A stretch of 64,000 bases of DNA from Glutamicibacter sp. JL.03c (lineage in GTDB: Bacteria > Actinomycetota > Actinomycetes > Actinomycetales > Micrococcaceae). Below are positions 45,795-55,809 of this stretch, one piece after another. Where the stretch lies: the NCBI RefSeq assembly GCF_025854375.1, contig NZ_CP107575.1, positions 558,001 to 622,000 on the forward strand, read 5' to 3'. Position 1 is the first letter of the stretch; every line of letters starts with the position of its first letter. Under the pieces are notes generated by a model. The model saw nothing but the letters and a program-made list of their open reading frames with translations, did not search any database and was not told the origin of the DNA. The position numbers and the translations under genes are program-made.

Positions 45795-46412
45795 ATGACC
45801 AACTACCCGCGTGACGAATTTGATCGCGTACCGGAGTTCAACACCCGTGTGGGTTCACACCACGCGCACGGATGGGCCCAGTCCGCCGCCTCAAAGTCGA
45901 CCGGCGGCAAATTGCTGTGGGTAGTGCTAACCGCCGTGATCGTCCTGGTCATCGGTGCCGCCTCATTCATCTTTGGTCCTCAGCTCAAGGACAGCATTGC
46001 CGGTTCGTCCAGCAGTGAAAGCTCGCAGTCCCAAGAGGGCGACGACGGCGAGTCAGCCGACAGCTCTCAAGAGGCATCGCCGAGCGAATCAGCCTCCCCG
46101 TCGAGCACCATTGACGATGCCGAAGTGCTCTTCGGCCAGCAGATCGGTATCTATAACGCAGCCAGCGTGGCTGGTGTCGCAGGCGCCGGCGAAGAGGCCA
46201 TGACCGAAGCTGGATTCACCAATATCGTCGCCGATAACTGGAGCAAGCCAGCCGATGTCTCCGCGGTGTACTACGTCTCGGAGTCCTACCGCACCACGGC
46301 TCAAAAGGCAGCTGAAGTCCTGAACATCGACGAAGTGTTGCAGACCAGCAACATTCCAAATCGTGTCGCCGTCGTGCTGGGTACCGACGACCCACTAGGG
46401 CTGAACGAATAG
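45795..46412 (+). CDS. LytR C-terminal domain membrane protein
   Basis: Single-pass protein of 205 residues. A cytoplasmic N-terminus (1-38) precedes the membrane segment at about 39-61 and a Ser/Glu/Asp-rich extracytoplasmic linker at about 70-105. The LytR_C domain at about 110-205 has the [19 protein letters not shown] and VAVVLGTDD blocks. It lacks the catalytic LCP domain, so it is probably an accessory envelope protein and not a ligase. AAGGA precedes the ATG. Same unit as the DUF3263 gene; groEL follows under its own control. Confidence 0.88.
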   Translation: MTNYPRDEFDRVPEFNTRVGSHHAHGWAQSAASKSTGGKLLWVVLTAVIVLVIGAASFIFGPQLKDSIAGSSSSESSQSQEGDDGESADSSQEASPSESASPSSTIDDAEVLFGQQIGIYNAASVAGVAGAGEEAMTEAGFTNIVADNWSKPADVSAVYYVSESYRTTAQKAAEVLNIDEVLQTSNIPNRVAVVLGTDDPLGLNE

Positions 46413-46448
46413 TTCGTCCATAAATCTCTTCGCTCAGAGCCGATCGGC

Positions 46449-46474
46449 TTGCACTCGCCATGCGAGAGTGCCAA
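46449..46474 (+). promoter_or_regulatory. CIRCE element 1 (HrcA operator)
   Basis: TTGCACTC, 9 nt, GAGTGCCAA. It matches the CIRCE inverted repeat with one arm slightly degenerate. Confidence 0.85.
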
Positions 46475-46477
46475 TAT
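46449..46477 (+). promoter_or_regulatory. groEL promoter overlapping CIRCE 1
   Basis: TTGCAC, 17 nt, CAATAT. The first CIRCE covers the span from the -35 to the -10. Confidence 0.6.
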
Positions 46478-46482
46478 TTGTA

Positions 46483-46509
46483 TTAGCACTCTTACACAGC
46501 GACTGCTAA
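46483..46509 (+). promoter_or_regulatory. CIRCE element 2 (HrcA operator)
   Basis: TTAGCACTC, 9 nt, GACTGCTAA. It differs from the CIRCE consensus at one base and starts 9 nt after the first element. Confidence 0.85.
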
Positions 46510-46604
46510 CGCCGGTCGGCTTTTGTGTTCCTGCGGGACAAAGGGCCACCGAGTAGCGCGCTGTCGGATAGAGCGTGGAAACTACCTCAGATAGCGAGAG
46601 CTGA

Positions 46605-48344
<1,740 letters not shown>

Positions 48345-48376
48345 GCTTCCCCGCCGATCTAGCGCATCACCTGCGC

Positions 48377-48411
48377 TGATGGCCTGGTACCTTCGGGTAC
48401 CAGGCCATCAG
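48377..48411. terminator. terminator after groEL
   Basis: CTGATGGCCTGGTACC pairs with GGTACCAGGCCATCAG around TTCG. The T-run is missing, but the stem is very strong. It lies between convergent genes. Confidence 0.8.
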
Positions 48412-48433
48412 CCGTTAACAAGCCAAAATCGGG

Positions 48434-49324
48434 TTAGCTCATCCAGCCCTGCAGATGCTCTAGTTCCCGGCCCACATTCGAGCGTGCAGCGGACTCCCAC
48501 AACTCACGTCCCGCAGCCGTCGCATAGATCGTGGCCTTGCCCAGCAACGCTGTGAGAATCCTGCTTCGACCTTCGGCCAAAACGTGGCGCGGAAGATGCG
48601 CATACTCCTGGTAGATCGCGTGGGCGTAGCGTTGGTATGCCGGTTCTGGGCGTGCGAGCACTTCCAGATCCGCATCGCACAGGATCCGGCCCAGCCGGTC
48701 CGATTCCTTGGGGTTGTGCCCGGCCGTGAGCAGGATCAGGTCGCTGACGGTACTCACGGCCCGGGCAGAGAGCACAGAATCGAGCCGTTCACGAGCCAGC
48801 ACCGCCGACTTGAATTCATCTTCGGAGGTCCCCTGGTACACCGCATCATGGAACCAGGCTGCCAGCTGGATGAGCATGAGCTCTTCGGCGGAGGCCTTTT
48901 CGCCCAGGCGATCCACCGCTTCGAGCACCGAGAGCAGATGGACCCGGTCATGATAGTACCGGTGCTCCTGGGACCACAGGCCGAGCAGCTCCTTGCCCAA
49001 TTCGGGCTCGGCCGGCAAGGTGCGGGCCCAGCGGCGGCGCAATATGGCGTCCAGCTTTTCGGGGCGATACTTGGCCGGGATGCGCAAACCTGAGGCAACC
49101 AGGGCGCGGACCAGCTCGCCACCGGAAACTTCCTTCGCGCCGGCGCGGACCAGTTGCTCATAGCGTTCGCGGGGAACGTCGTAGTGGTCCTTGTCGAACG
49201 CCCGCAAAGGGATCTCTTGCTGGGCGGCGAACTGATGGAGCTCATCGAGGGAAGTATCCGAGACCAGATGGGCAAAGACGGTGCCGTGGGCCGGCCAGCG
49301 CGGCGGGTCGATCAGAATACTCAT
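48434..49324 (-). CDS. DUF4031-HD-type phosphohydrolase fusion
   Basis: 296-residue two-domain protein. Residues 1-85 form a DUF4031 domain (starts SILIDPPRWPAHGTVFAHL; includes FDKDHYDVPRERYE). Residues about 100-290 resemble a predicted HD-like metal-dependent phosphohydrolase, with YHDRVHLLSVLEAV, AAWFHDAVYQG and ILCDADLEVL as the H...HD...D metal ligands. The DUF4031 part also occurs alone in other bacteria. ATG start; the upstream region shows no clear Shine-Dalgarno sequence. Substrate unknown; nucleotide or dinucleotide hydrolysis would be a guess. It converges on groEL. Confidence 0.8.
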   Translation of the reverse strand: MSILIDPPRWPAHGTVFAHLVSDTSLDELHQFAAQQEIPLRAFDKDHYDVPRERYEQLVRAGAKEVSGGELVRALVASGLRIPAKYRPEKLDAILRRRWARTLPAEPELGKELLGLWSQEHRYYHDRVHLLSVLEAVDRLGEKASAEELMLIQLAAWFHDAVYQGTSEDEFKSAVLARERLDSVLSARAVSTVSDLILLTAGHNPKESDRLGRILCDADLEVLARPEPAYQRYAHAIYQEYAHLPRHVLAEGRSRILTALLGKATIYATAAGRELWESAARSNVGRELEHLQGWMS

Positions 49325-49366
49325 AAGCTAAGCCTACTGACCCACCCGCCATCGTGCAGTCGCCGG

Positions 49367-49657
49367 TCAGTAGCGGAAAAGGGAGGTGTTGACTTGCTCC
49401 ACTTCCTCGTACTGCATCGAAGCATGATTCAGGGCGCTGGCAATGCTGCTCAGGGCTTCTTCGATCTGCACATGGGTGGAACGCCATTCGGCGACGATGG
49501 ATTGGAATGACGCGGCGGCCGAGCCCTGCCAGGTGCTTTGCAGCTGGTCGAGGTTCATCTGCATTGTCGACACCTCGTGGCGCAGGCGATCGATGGTGTT
49601 CATGACGGCTTGGGACTTGACCTGCATCTCGCCGGTATTGGTGGAGAACGTACTCAT
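49367..49657 (-). CDS. WXG100 family protein (ESAT-6-like)
   Basis: 96-residue helical hairpin protein. The turn motif is TWQGSAAASF (Trp43-x-Gly45) with an LDQLQSTWQG preceding helix, and the C-terminal part includes the YxxxE-like secretion signal MQYEEVEQ. The ATG at 49657 has AAAGGA upstream. Such proteins are usually exported by ESX/type VII systems, but no eccC ATPase or partner WXG gene is seen near it, so it is an orphan in this window. Size and motif are typical. Confidence 0.88.
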   Translation of the reverse strand: MSTFSTNTGEMQVKSQAVMNTIDRLRHEVSTMQMNLDQLQSTWQGSAAASFQSIVAEWRSTHVQIEEALSSIASALNHASMQYEEVEQVNTSLFRY

Positions 49658-49779
49658 GGACCTAGTCCTTTCTAGATGGCTGTATCGATATCTCGATGCA
49701 TCCAACCTAGGAAGCCGGCTAGCAGCACAGCATCTGGCGATCGCCGAATGTGGATAAGCACGGCAATCCGCCCGAGGGT

Positions 49780-51309
49780 CTAGTCTTCGATCTGCGGCTC
49801 GGGGCGCTCGATCAGCGGCACGTAGGGCAAAGCGATGGACATGGTTGCGCCGCCGCCCTCGGTATCGGTTAGAGCGACCGATCCGCCATGCTGCTGGACG
49901 ATGGCCGCAACGATCGCCAGGCCAAGTCCCGACCCGCCGGTTTCCCGCTGTCGGGAGCTGTCGGCACGGTAGAAGCGCTCGAAGATCCGCTTGGCATCTT
50001 CGGCAGGAATGCCAGGGCCGTGGTCCCTGATCTCGATGACTGCGTCCATGGCGCCTGCCACCAGGGACCGGACGCCAACCGCGATCTCAATCGGAGTGCC
50101 TTCGGGGGTGTAGCGCAGCGCGTTAGTCAGCAGGTTGGCGATGACCTGGCGGATGCGAGCGTCATCGCCGACGGTGCTGGCCGGGCTGGGGCGACTGGTG
50201 GTCAGTCCCACGAGCTTGACCGCGCGGTCGGGCGCGCGCACCTTGGTATCTTCCACCGCGTCCTGCCCGAGCACCAGCAGATCCACCGGCTGCTTCTCCA
50301 TGGGCCGCTGCTCATCGAGGCGTGCGAGCATCAGCAGGTCTTCAACGAGGCGTGCCATGCGTTTTGATTCGGCCTCGATGCGTCCCATGGCCGAGTCCAT
50401 CGCTTCGGGTTCAGCCAGCCCGCCGTAGCGGTAGAACTCTGAGTAGCCTTGGATGGTGACCAGGGGAGTGCGCAGCTCGTGGGAGGCGTCCTGGATGAAG
50501 CGGCGCATCTTGCGTTCGGAGGCTTCCCGGTCGTGGAAGGCCTTCTCGATCTGGGCCAGCATGGCGTTCAGGGCGCGCGAGAGCCGGCCCACTTCGGTCT
50601 CGGAAGGGTAGTCCTTCACGCGCTGGGACAAATCGCCCGCGGCAATCATCGAGGCGGTGCGCTCGACATTGTTCAGCGGCTGCAGAGATCTTCCGGTGAG
50701 GCCGTAGGCGATCATGGACATGACCAAGGCGGCGAGCAGTCCGGTGGAGAGCACCAGCACGGCGGTCTGTCGCACCGTGGAGTTCACGGTGTCCAGTGGC
50801 AAGGCCAGGAAGAGGTTGAGGTTGCTGCTCTCCAGTGGCACCATCATGGTTCGCCAGCCCGAAGAAGTCCGGAAACTGCCTGGAACAGTGGAGGGAACCA
50901 AGGGGTTGGCCGCCAGCTCTTCTATTTCCTGTGGATTAAGCAACGGCAGATCCGTGGTGCTGCTGGGGCTGACCCGCGAACGCGGCATGATGTAGAGGAT
51001 CTTGCCTTCTTCATCACGGATATCGGCGTACGAGCTATTCAGCCCCAGCAAGGTCGGATCGAAATCACCGGAACCATCGGATCCGCCGTTGCCATCGAGG
51101 GAATTCACGTAGGCCTTGTTCAGTCCGTAGGCCATCGTGGGCCATGAAGCGTTGAGCTGGTCATCGATCTGGTTGGTCATCGAGATCTTCAGCGTATGCG
51201 CTGAACTGATCGCGGTGGCGAAGATCGCGATGATCATCAGCCCGAGCATAACGGTGACGAGCTTTGTCCTCATCGAGGTGCGGCGCCATTTGGCTCGAAT
51301 TGACTTCAT
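49780..51309 (-). CDS. two-component sensor histidine kinase
   Basis: Membrane kinase of 509 residues partnering the regulator just upstream. TM1 lies at about 17-37, an extracytoplasmic sensor loop at about 38-185 and TM2 at about 186-206. HAMP follows with the linker EVGRLSRALNAM. The phosphoacceptor box DASHELRTPLVTIQGY has His near 277. The ATPase domain shows NLLTNALRYTPEG, IRDHGPGIP and GGSGLGLAIV. Although 37 nt after the regulator, its ATG is preceded at 6 nt by TAAAGT on the minus strand, so it may also have its own leaderless promoter. The stimulus is unknown. Confidence 0.92.
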   Translation of the reverse strand: MKSIRAKWRRTSMRTKLVTVMLGLMIIAIFATAISSAHTLKISMTNQIDDQLNASWPTMAYGLNKAYVNSLDGNGGSDGSGDFDPTLLGLNSSYADIRDEEGKILYIMPRSRVSPSSTTDLPLLNPQEIEELAANPLVPSTVPGSFRTSSGWRTMMVPLESSNLNLFLALPLDTVNSTVRQTAVLVLSTGLLAALVMSMIAYGLTGRSLQPLNNVERTASMIAAGDLSQRVKDYPSETEVGRLSRALNAMLAQIEKAFHDREASERKMRRFIQDASHELRTPLVTIQGYSEFYRYGGLAEPEAMDSAMGRIEAESKRMARLVEDLLMLARLDEQRPMEKQPVDLLVLGQDAVEDTKVRAPDRAVKLVGLTTSRPSPASTVGDDARIRQVIANLLTNALRYTPEGTPIEIAVGVRSLVAGAMDAVIEIRDHGPGIPAEDAKRIFERFYRADSSRQRETGGSGLGLAIVAAIVQQHGGSVALTDTEGGGATMSIALPYVPLIERPEPQIED

Positions 51310-51321
51310 ATGCAGACTTTA
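51310..51321 (-). promoter_or_regulatory. internal -10 element for kinase gene
   Basis: TAAAGT (51321-51316, minus) ends 6 nt before the kinase ATG. Confidence 0.4.
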
Positions 51322-51346
51322 CAAGGCCTTGGTGTTCCTCGGTGAA

Positions 51347-52057
51347 TTATTGGCGTCGATCAGGGGTGCGCATCAGGTAGCCGACCCCGCGCTTGGTCTG
51401 GATCAAGGCGGGCCATTCAGGGCGGTCGACCTTGCGGCGCAAATAGGAGATGTAGGACTCGACGATGGATGCATCACCGTTGAAGTCGTATTCCCACACA
51501 TGGTCCAGGATCTGCGACTTGGAGAGCACGCGATTGGGGTTCATCATCAAATAGCGCAGCAGCTTGAACTCGGTGGGGGACAGATCGATGATTTCCCCGG
51601 CACGGCGGACCTCATGGGCATCGTCGTCCAGTTCAAGATCGGCGACGGCAATCGTGGCGTTCTCCTCTTCGCCGCTGGCCGTGCGCCGCAGGACCGCGCG
51701 AATGCGGGCCACGACCTCGTCGAGGCTAAATGGCTTGGTGACGTAGTCGTCGCCGCCGACGGTCAGGCCGGTGACCTTGTCGCTCGTGTCATCGCGGGCG
51801 GTCAGGAAGAGTACCGGGAAGTGACGTCCGGCGGCCCGGAGCTTGCGGGTAATGGTGAAACCGTCCATGTCCGGGAGCATCACATCCAAGACAGCGAGAT
51901 CTGGTTCGTCTGCTTCAACGGCGGCAAGTGCCTCACGTCCATTGGCTGCCGCAACAACCTCGAAGCCGGCGAAACGCAGCGACGTGGAGAGCAGTTCGCG
52001 GATATTCGGTTCGTCATCAACAACAAGTAGTTTTGCTTCAGCGGGTTTTGCACTCAT
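51347..52057 (-). CDS. two-component response regulator, OmpR/PhoP family
   Basis: 236-residue DNA-binding regulator. The receiver domain has DDE acidic pocket at 14-16, phospho-acceptor Asp58, TAR near 86-88 and Lys108 in DDYVTKPFSL. The winged helix contains LSPTEFKLLRYLM, YDFNGDASIVESYISYLRRKVD and the RGVGYLMR end, a PhoP/TcrX-like form. ATG at 52057 is chosen; an in-frame TTG at 52075 exists, and neither has a good Shine-Dalgarno sequence. It is cotranscribed with the kinase downstream. Target genes are unknown. Confidence 0.93.
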   Translation of the reverse strand: MSAKPAEAKLLVVDDEPNIRELLSTSLRFAGFEVVAAANGREALAAVEADEPDLAVLDVMLPDMDGFTITRKLRAAGRHFPVLFLTARDDTSDKVTGLTVGGDDYVTKPFSLDEVVARIRAVLRRTASGEEENATIAVADLELDDDAHEVRRAGEIIDLSPTEFKLLRYLMMNPNRVLSKSQILDHVWEYDFNGDASIVESYISYLRRKVDRPEWPALIQTKRGVGYLMRTPDRRQ

Positions 52058-52116
52058 GAATCCAAGTTTGCACAAGAAGTCTGGGAGTCTGCTGAATGGT
52101 TGCTGATTCAGGTTGT

Positions 52117-52335
52117 CTAGGTATTGCGGCGTTTGGCGATATTGCTGATCACCACGATTGCCGCCAGGACGAACGCGACGGGGAGGCCCCAGACGGCAAA
52201 GGCCATCACCAGCGGTGGAATCGCGATCTGCTGGAAGTAGAGGACCAGCGTGGCAATCAATGCGAGGGCCGAAACGACAGCGATGATGATCGCCACTCGA
52301 GAAATGACGGTCATGGTTTTTGATGCAGTGCTCAC
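52117..52335 (-). CDS. small two-helix membrane protein
   Basis: 72-residue hydrophobic protein with two membrane segments, about 10-34 and 42-64, and a basic end (NIAKRRNT). I do not recognise a named family. The GTG start at 52335 follows TAAGCT by 7 nt on the minus strand, the same leaderless pattern as several neighbours, which supports it being a real gene. It may be cotranscribed with the regulator gene downstream (59 nt away), suggesting an accessory role in that system, which is only a guess. Confidence 0.65.
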   Translation of the reverse strand: MSTASKTMTVISRVAIIIAVVSALALIATLVLYFQQIAIPPLVMAFAVWGLPVAFVLAAIVVISNIAKRRNT

Positions 52336-52342
52336 GACTTCT

Positions 52343-52348
52343 AGCTTA
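52343..52348 (-). promoter_or_regulatory. -10 element for leaderless small membrane protein
   Basis: TAAGCT (52348-52343, minus) ends 7 nt before the GTG at 52335. Confidence 0.45.
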
Positions 52349-52587
52349 GCCCTGCAGGGGCATCCGCAGCGCGCCGTGCCGGACTTCGGTGCGCAAAGAT
52401 GAATTCAGTGCTTCAGTGATGACATAATCTTAGAAAACGACTTGAAACGATTTCGTACGTTGAGTACCCGGCAAGAAGCTGAAAAGAACCCCGGCTGTGA
52501 CTCCGCGAAATCGTACATATGAATATGCATGGCGCTGAGCAGGCCTCGGCCTTGCATTTGGTTAAGGAACGAACGAGGTAAATGATC

Positions 52588-52971
52588 ATGCCTAGCGGCA
52601 AGGTTAAATGGTACGAAAAGGCCAAGGGCTTCGGTTTTATCACCGCGGAAGATGGCAAAGAGATCTATGTCAACGCAGCGGCATTGCCTGAAGGCGTTCA
52701 TGATTTGCGCCCAGGCACTCGGCTGGAATTTGGTGTTGCTGAAGGTCGCCGTGGGCCTCAGGCACTGAGTTTGCGCCTGCTGGAACAGGCGCCTTCGGTG
52801 GCTCGCGCCAAGCGCAAAAAGCCTGAAGCGGAAGCGGTTCTCATTGAAGATCTCATCAAGCTGCTCGACAACGTTTCCAATAGCCTGCGCAATGGGCGTT
52901 ATCCTGAACAGGCATATGGCAAGAAGGTTGCTACCGTACTTCGTGCGGTAGCCGACGATCTGGACGCATAA
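52588..52971 (+). CDS. cold-shock-domain protein with C-terminal extension
   Basis: 127-residue single-stranded nucleic-acid-binding protein. Residues 1-65 form a CSD with KWYEKAKGFGFI (RNP1-like, 7-18). The RNP2 block is EIYVNA instead of the usual VFVH. A basic linker SVARAKRKKPEAE (about 71-83) and a helical 40-residue tail follow, which standard CspA proteins (about 67 residues) lack. ATG at 52588 is used; ATG 52582, closer to GAGG, is an alternative. It is followed after 3 nt by the DUF3027 gene, so the two are an operon. Confidence 0.9.
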   Translation: MPSGKVKWYEKAKGFGFITAEDGKEIYVNAAALPEGVHDLRPGTRLEFGVAEGRRGPQALSLRLLEQAPSVARAKRKKPEAEAVLIEDLIKLLDNVSNSLRNGRYPEQAYGKKVATVLRAVADDLDA

Positions 52972-52974
52972 ATA

Positions 52975-53574
52975 ATGGCCCGTAAACCCAAGTTGGACAC
53001 CATCCTCGCCGACGCAGTGGATACTGCACGCGGTGCGCTCGCGGCGATTGCCGGCGCGCAAGAAATCGGCGAACATCTCGGGGTCACGGCGGAAGGTGAG
53101 CGACTTGTCACCCATCGTTTTGTCTCCCAGAAAAAGGGATACCAAGGATGGACCTGGTTCGCTACTCTCGCACGGGTTCCGCGGGCCAAGGCAAAGGACC
53201 TCACCGTTTGCGAAGTCGGCATCATCGCCGGCGACGACTCGCTGTTGGCCCCCGCATGGGTGCCGTGGGCTGACCGGCTGGCCAAGGAAGAAATCGAAGC
53301 TGCCAGCGCTGCGCAAGCAGCCGAGGACGCTGGAGAATCGGCAACCGACCCGTCGCAGGCCGAAGGATCGGAGCCGGAAGAAGGCGCGGACGACGCTGCG
53401 GCAGAACCATCGGCTAGCGCGGAGCAGGAAAGTGGAGAGTCCGAAGAGGATGATTCCGAAGCCGCCCCGCATAAGTCGCCGGCTCGACGCCAGGTTCGAC
53501 GCCGTCGCACTGCGCAACGTACTGCGGCTCGTCGCCGGGCAGCGCAGCGCAACCGCACGTGCAAGGAAAACTAG
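52975..53574 (+). CDS. DUF3027 family protein
   Basis: 199-residue actinobacterial protein. The DUF3027 domain at about 10-100 has VDTARGALAAIAG, HLGVTAEGERLVTHRF, YQGWTWFATLARVPRAK and LLAPAWVPWADR. The second half is first strongly acidic and Ala/Glu/Ser-rich (about 105-165) and then strongly basic and Arg-rich (about 168-196). The acidic/basic tail suggests nucleic-acid or RNA-polymerase contact but this is inference. It begins 3 nt after the cold-shock gene. The full-length family is often longer; no frameshift was found. Confidence 0.85.
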   Translation: MARKPKLDTILADAVDTARGALAAIAGAQEIGEHLGVTAEGERLVTHRFVSQKKGYQGWTWFATLARVPRAKAKDLTVCEVGIIAGDDSLLAPAWVPWADRLAKEEIEAASAAQAAEDAGESATDPSQAEGSEPEEGADDAAAEPSASAEQESGESEEDDSEAAPHKSPARRQVRRRRTAQRTAARRRAAQRNRTCKEN

Positions 53575-53583
53575 TAGTTAAGA

Positions 53584-53631
53584 CAACGGAGGGGGTTCGA
53601 AGAACAAATATTCTTCGATCCCCCTCCGTTG
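53584..53631. terminator. bidirectional terminator between DUF3027 and serC
   Basis: CAACGGAGGGGG and TCGAAGAA pair with TTCTTCGA and CCCCCTCCGTTG, with one mismatch, around CAAATA. Confidence 0.85.
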
Positions 53632-53640
53632 CCATATGGC

Positions 53641-54762
53641 TTAGAGCTGTTCGATAACGAAGTCGATGCACTTGAGCAGCGCTGCGACGTCGCCAGGCTC
53701 GATGGCCACGAAGGTGGCAATGCGCAGCTGGTTGCGTCCGAGCTTGCGGTATGGCTCGACATCGACGACGCCGTTGGCCCGCAGGGCCTTGGCAATTGCC
53801 GAGGCATCTACCGAGTCGTCGAAGTCCACGGTGGAAATTACGTTGGAACGGTGAGCCGGATTGGCAACGTATGGAGAAGCGATCGACGACGCTTCGGCCC
53901 ATGCCTGGATCAGGCCAGCAGACTCGGCGGTGCGAGCCGCAGCCCACTTCAGGCCGCCATTTGCATTGATCCACTTGATCTGGGCGTCCAAGCCTACCAG
54001 GGTGGTCAATGAAGGGGTGTTGTAGGTCTGGTTCTTGAGCGAGTTATCCAGCGCGGTCTTCAGGTTCAAGAAGTCCGGGATCCAGCGATCGGTGGAAGCG
54101 ATTTCCTCGATGCGCGCGATAGCCGCTGGGGAAACGAAAGCCAGCCACAGGCCGCCGTCTGAAGCAAAGTTCTTCTGAGGTGCGAAGTAGTACACATCGG
54201 TCTCGGCCAGATCCACGTCCAGGCCGCCGGCCGCGCTGGTGGCGTCTATGACGATCAGTGCGTCGTCGTTGGCGCCAGCAACGCGCTTGATCGGTGCTGC
54301 TGCGCCAGTCGAGGTTTCGTTGTGTGGCCAAGCGTAGAGGTCGACGTCGGCTTCAGCCACTGGTTCCGGAACGGTACCCGGCTCGCCAACGATGATCGAA
54401 GAAGCTTCCAGGAATGGGGCCTTATCGGTAGCCTTGGCGAACTTCGAGCCGAATTCCCCGAAAGACAAGTGCTGAGCCTTGGAGCGAACCAGGCTGAACG
54501 CTGCTGCATCCCAGAATGCAGTGGAACCGCCGACGCCCAAGAGGACTTCGTAGCCCTCTGGCGCGTTGAACATTTCCTTCAGGCCATTCTGCACCGAAGC
54601 GACGAGGTTCTTGACCGGCGCCTGGCGGTGGGAGGTGCCCAGCAATTTGGATCCTGCGTCGGCGATGGCCTGGACCTGCTCTGCGCGGACCTTGGAAGGG
54701 CCTGCGCCGAATCGTCCGTCGGCGGGCAGAAGGTCTTGTGGAATTTGGATGTCCGTGCTCAT
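53641..54762 (-). CDS. serC: phosphoserine aminotransferase
   Basis: Converts 3-phosphohydroxypyruvate and glutamate to phosphoserine and 2-oxoglutarate in serine synthesis. The PLP fold-type I enzyme has 373 residues. RFGAGPSKVR at the N-terminus, VGGSTAFWDAA (phosphate binding), VIDATSAAGG and the PLP lysine in FAPQKNFASDGG (Lys197) are clear. It is the mycobacterial/actinobacterial long form. ATG at 54762 follows GAGGAG; the in-frame ATG at 54975 would add 71 residues without a signal. It converges on the DUF3027 gene and is divergent from the DtxR-like gene. Confidence 0.95.
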   Translation of the reverse strand: MSTDIQIPQDLLPADGRFGAGPSKVRAEQVQAIADAGSKLLGTSHRQAPVKNLVASVQNGLKEMFNAPEGYEVLLGVGGSTAFWDAAAFSLVRSKAQHLSFGEFGSKFAKATDKAPFLEASSIIVGEPGTVPEPVAEADVDLYAWPHNETSTGAAAPIKRVAGANDDALIVIDATSAAGGLDVDLAETDVYYFAPQKNFASDGGLWLAFVSPAAIARIEEIASTDRWIPDFLNLKTALDNSLKNQTYNTPSLTTLVGLDAQIKWINANGGLKWAAARTAESAGLIQAWAEASSIASPYVANPAHRSNVISTVDFDDSVDASAIAKALRANGVVDVEPYRKLGRNQLRIATFVAIEPGDVAALLKCIDFVIEQL

Positions 54763-55023
54763 CGCGCTCCTCTTGTAGCGAAAGTTTGAAGTGCCTGACA
54801 GGCCACCAATACCCATGAGTCGGAATATTGAAGGATGGCCGTGGCGTTTCAATAGATATCTTTGCAAATAGCAAGGGCTCGTGAGAAAAACGCGACCGTC
54901 GGTTACGAAATCCGCTGGGCGGGTTACATCCGCTTTCTGTCCGATAAACCAAGTAGAGTGGGGTATCGACGCCACGTATTATTCGAGCGAACTAAACTGT
55001 TGTGACTTCCAGGAGCGGCTGCC

Positions 55024-55722
55024 GTGTCTGATCTTATCGATACAACTGAGATGTATCTGCGTACCATTCTTGAACTTCAAGAAGAGGAGATCGTGGCTTT
55101 GCGCGCCCGAATTGCGGAACGTCTTGGCCACTCTGGTCCTACCGTGTCGCAGACCGTGGCTCGAATGGAACGCGATGGCCTGGTTGTCGTTTCCTCCGAC
55201 CGTCACCTTGCCTTGACTGAAAAAGGTCACGAATTGGCAACCAGCGTGATGCGCAAGCACCGTTTGGCAGAGCGCCTGCTCTCGGACATGATCGGCTTGG
55301 ACTGGGAATACGTCCACGATGAAGCATGCCGCTGGGAGCACGTCATGAGCGAGCGTGTTGAGCGTCGCCTTTATGACCTTCTGGGCAAGCCCACTGTGTC
55401 TCCATACGGCAATCCGATTCCGGGTCTTGAGGTCCTTGGCGGACCAAGTGTGGCTGAAATCTCATATGAAGTCCAGAATCTGGATGACGCTTTGCTCGCA
55501 GGAAATGATGGTCCAGTGGCGATCGAGCGTCTAGCAGAACCGATCCAAACGGACCCAATTCTGCTCGGACAACTGAATGAAGGCGGAATTCGCCCCGGAG
55601 CGATCGTCACTTTGGAACGGGCAGACGACTACGTTGTGGTCCGTGTGCAGGGTATCGAAGGTGCTTTGGAACTGCCCGTCGAAGTTAGCGGACACGTATT
55701 TGTGAGGGCTCAAAAAAGATAA
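55024..55722 (+). CDS. DtxR/IdeR-family metal-dependent repressor
   Basis: Fe(II)- or Mn(II)-activated repressor of metal uptake genes. The 232-residue protein has the winged-helix domain (TTEMYLRTILELQEEE, GPTVSQTVARMERDGLV as recognition helix), then the dimerisation and metal-binding domain with HRLAERLLSDMIGL and CRWEHVMSE (His, Cys and Glu ligands around residues 97-106). The C-terminal SH3-like FeoA domain ends LELPVEVSGHVFVRA. GTG at 55024 has AGGAG upstream at 8 nt. All expected ligands are present, so it is functional. IdeR versus MntR assignment cannot be fixed, though the C-terminal SH3-like domain favours the IdeR type. Confidence 0.93.
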   Translation: MSDLIDTTEMYLRTILELQEEEIVALRARIAERLGHSGPTVSQTVARMERDGLVVVSSDRHLALTEKGHELATSVMRKHRLAERLLSDMIGLDWEYVHDEACRWEHVMSERVERRLYDLLGKPTVSPYGNPIPGLEVLGGPSVAEISYEVQNLDDALLAGNDGPVAIERLAEPIQTDPILLGQLNEGGIRPGAIVTLERADDYVVVRVQGIEGALELPVEVSGHVFVRAQKR

Positions 55723-55809
55723 CGAAATTGTAACTTTACCGGATGACCGGTAACGTTAATAATCGATGCCACGGATCTGACTGGTATCACCCGTCTCCGT
55801 CGCGACCGC

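Noticed and set aside
54763-54975. 71-residue N-terminal extension of serC
   Set aside because: GAGGAG precedes the ATG at 54762, and the extension is not part of the family.
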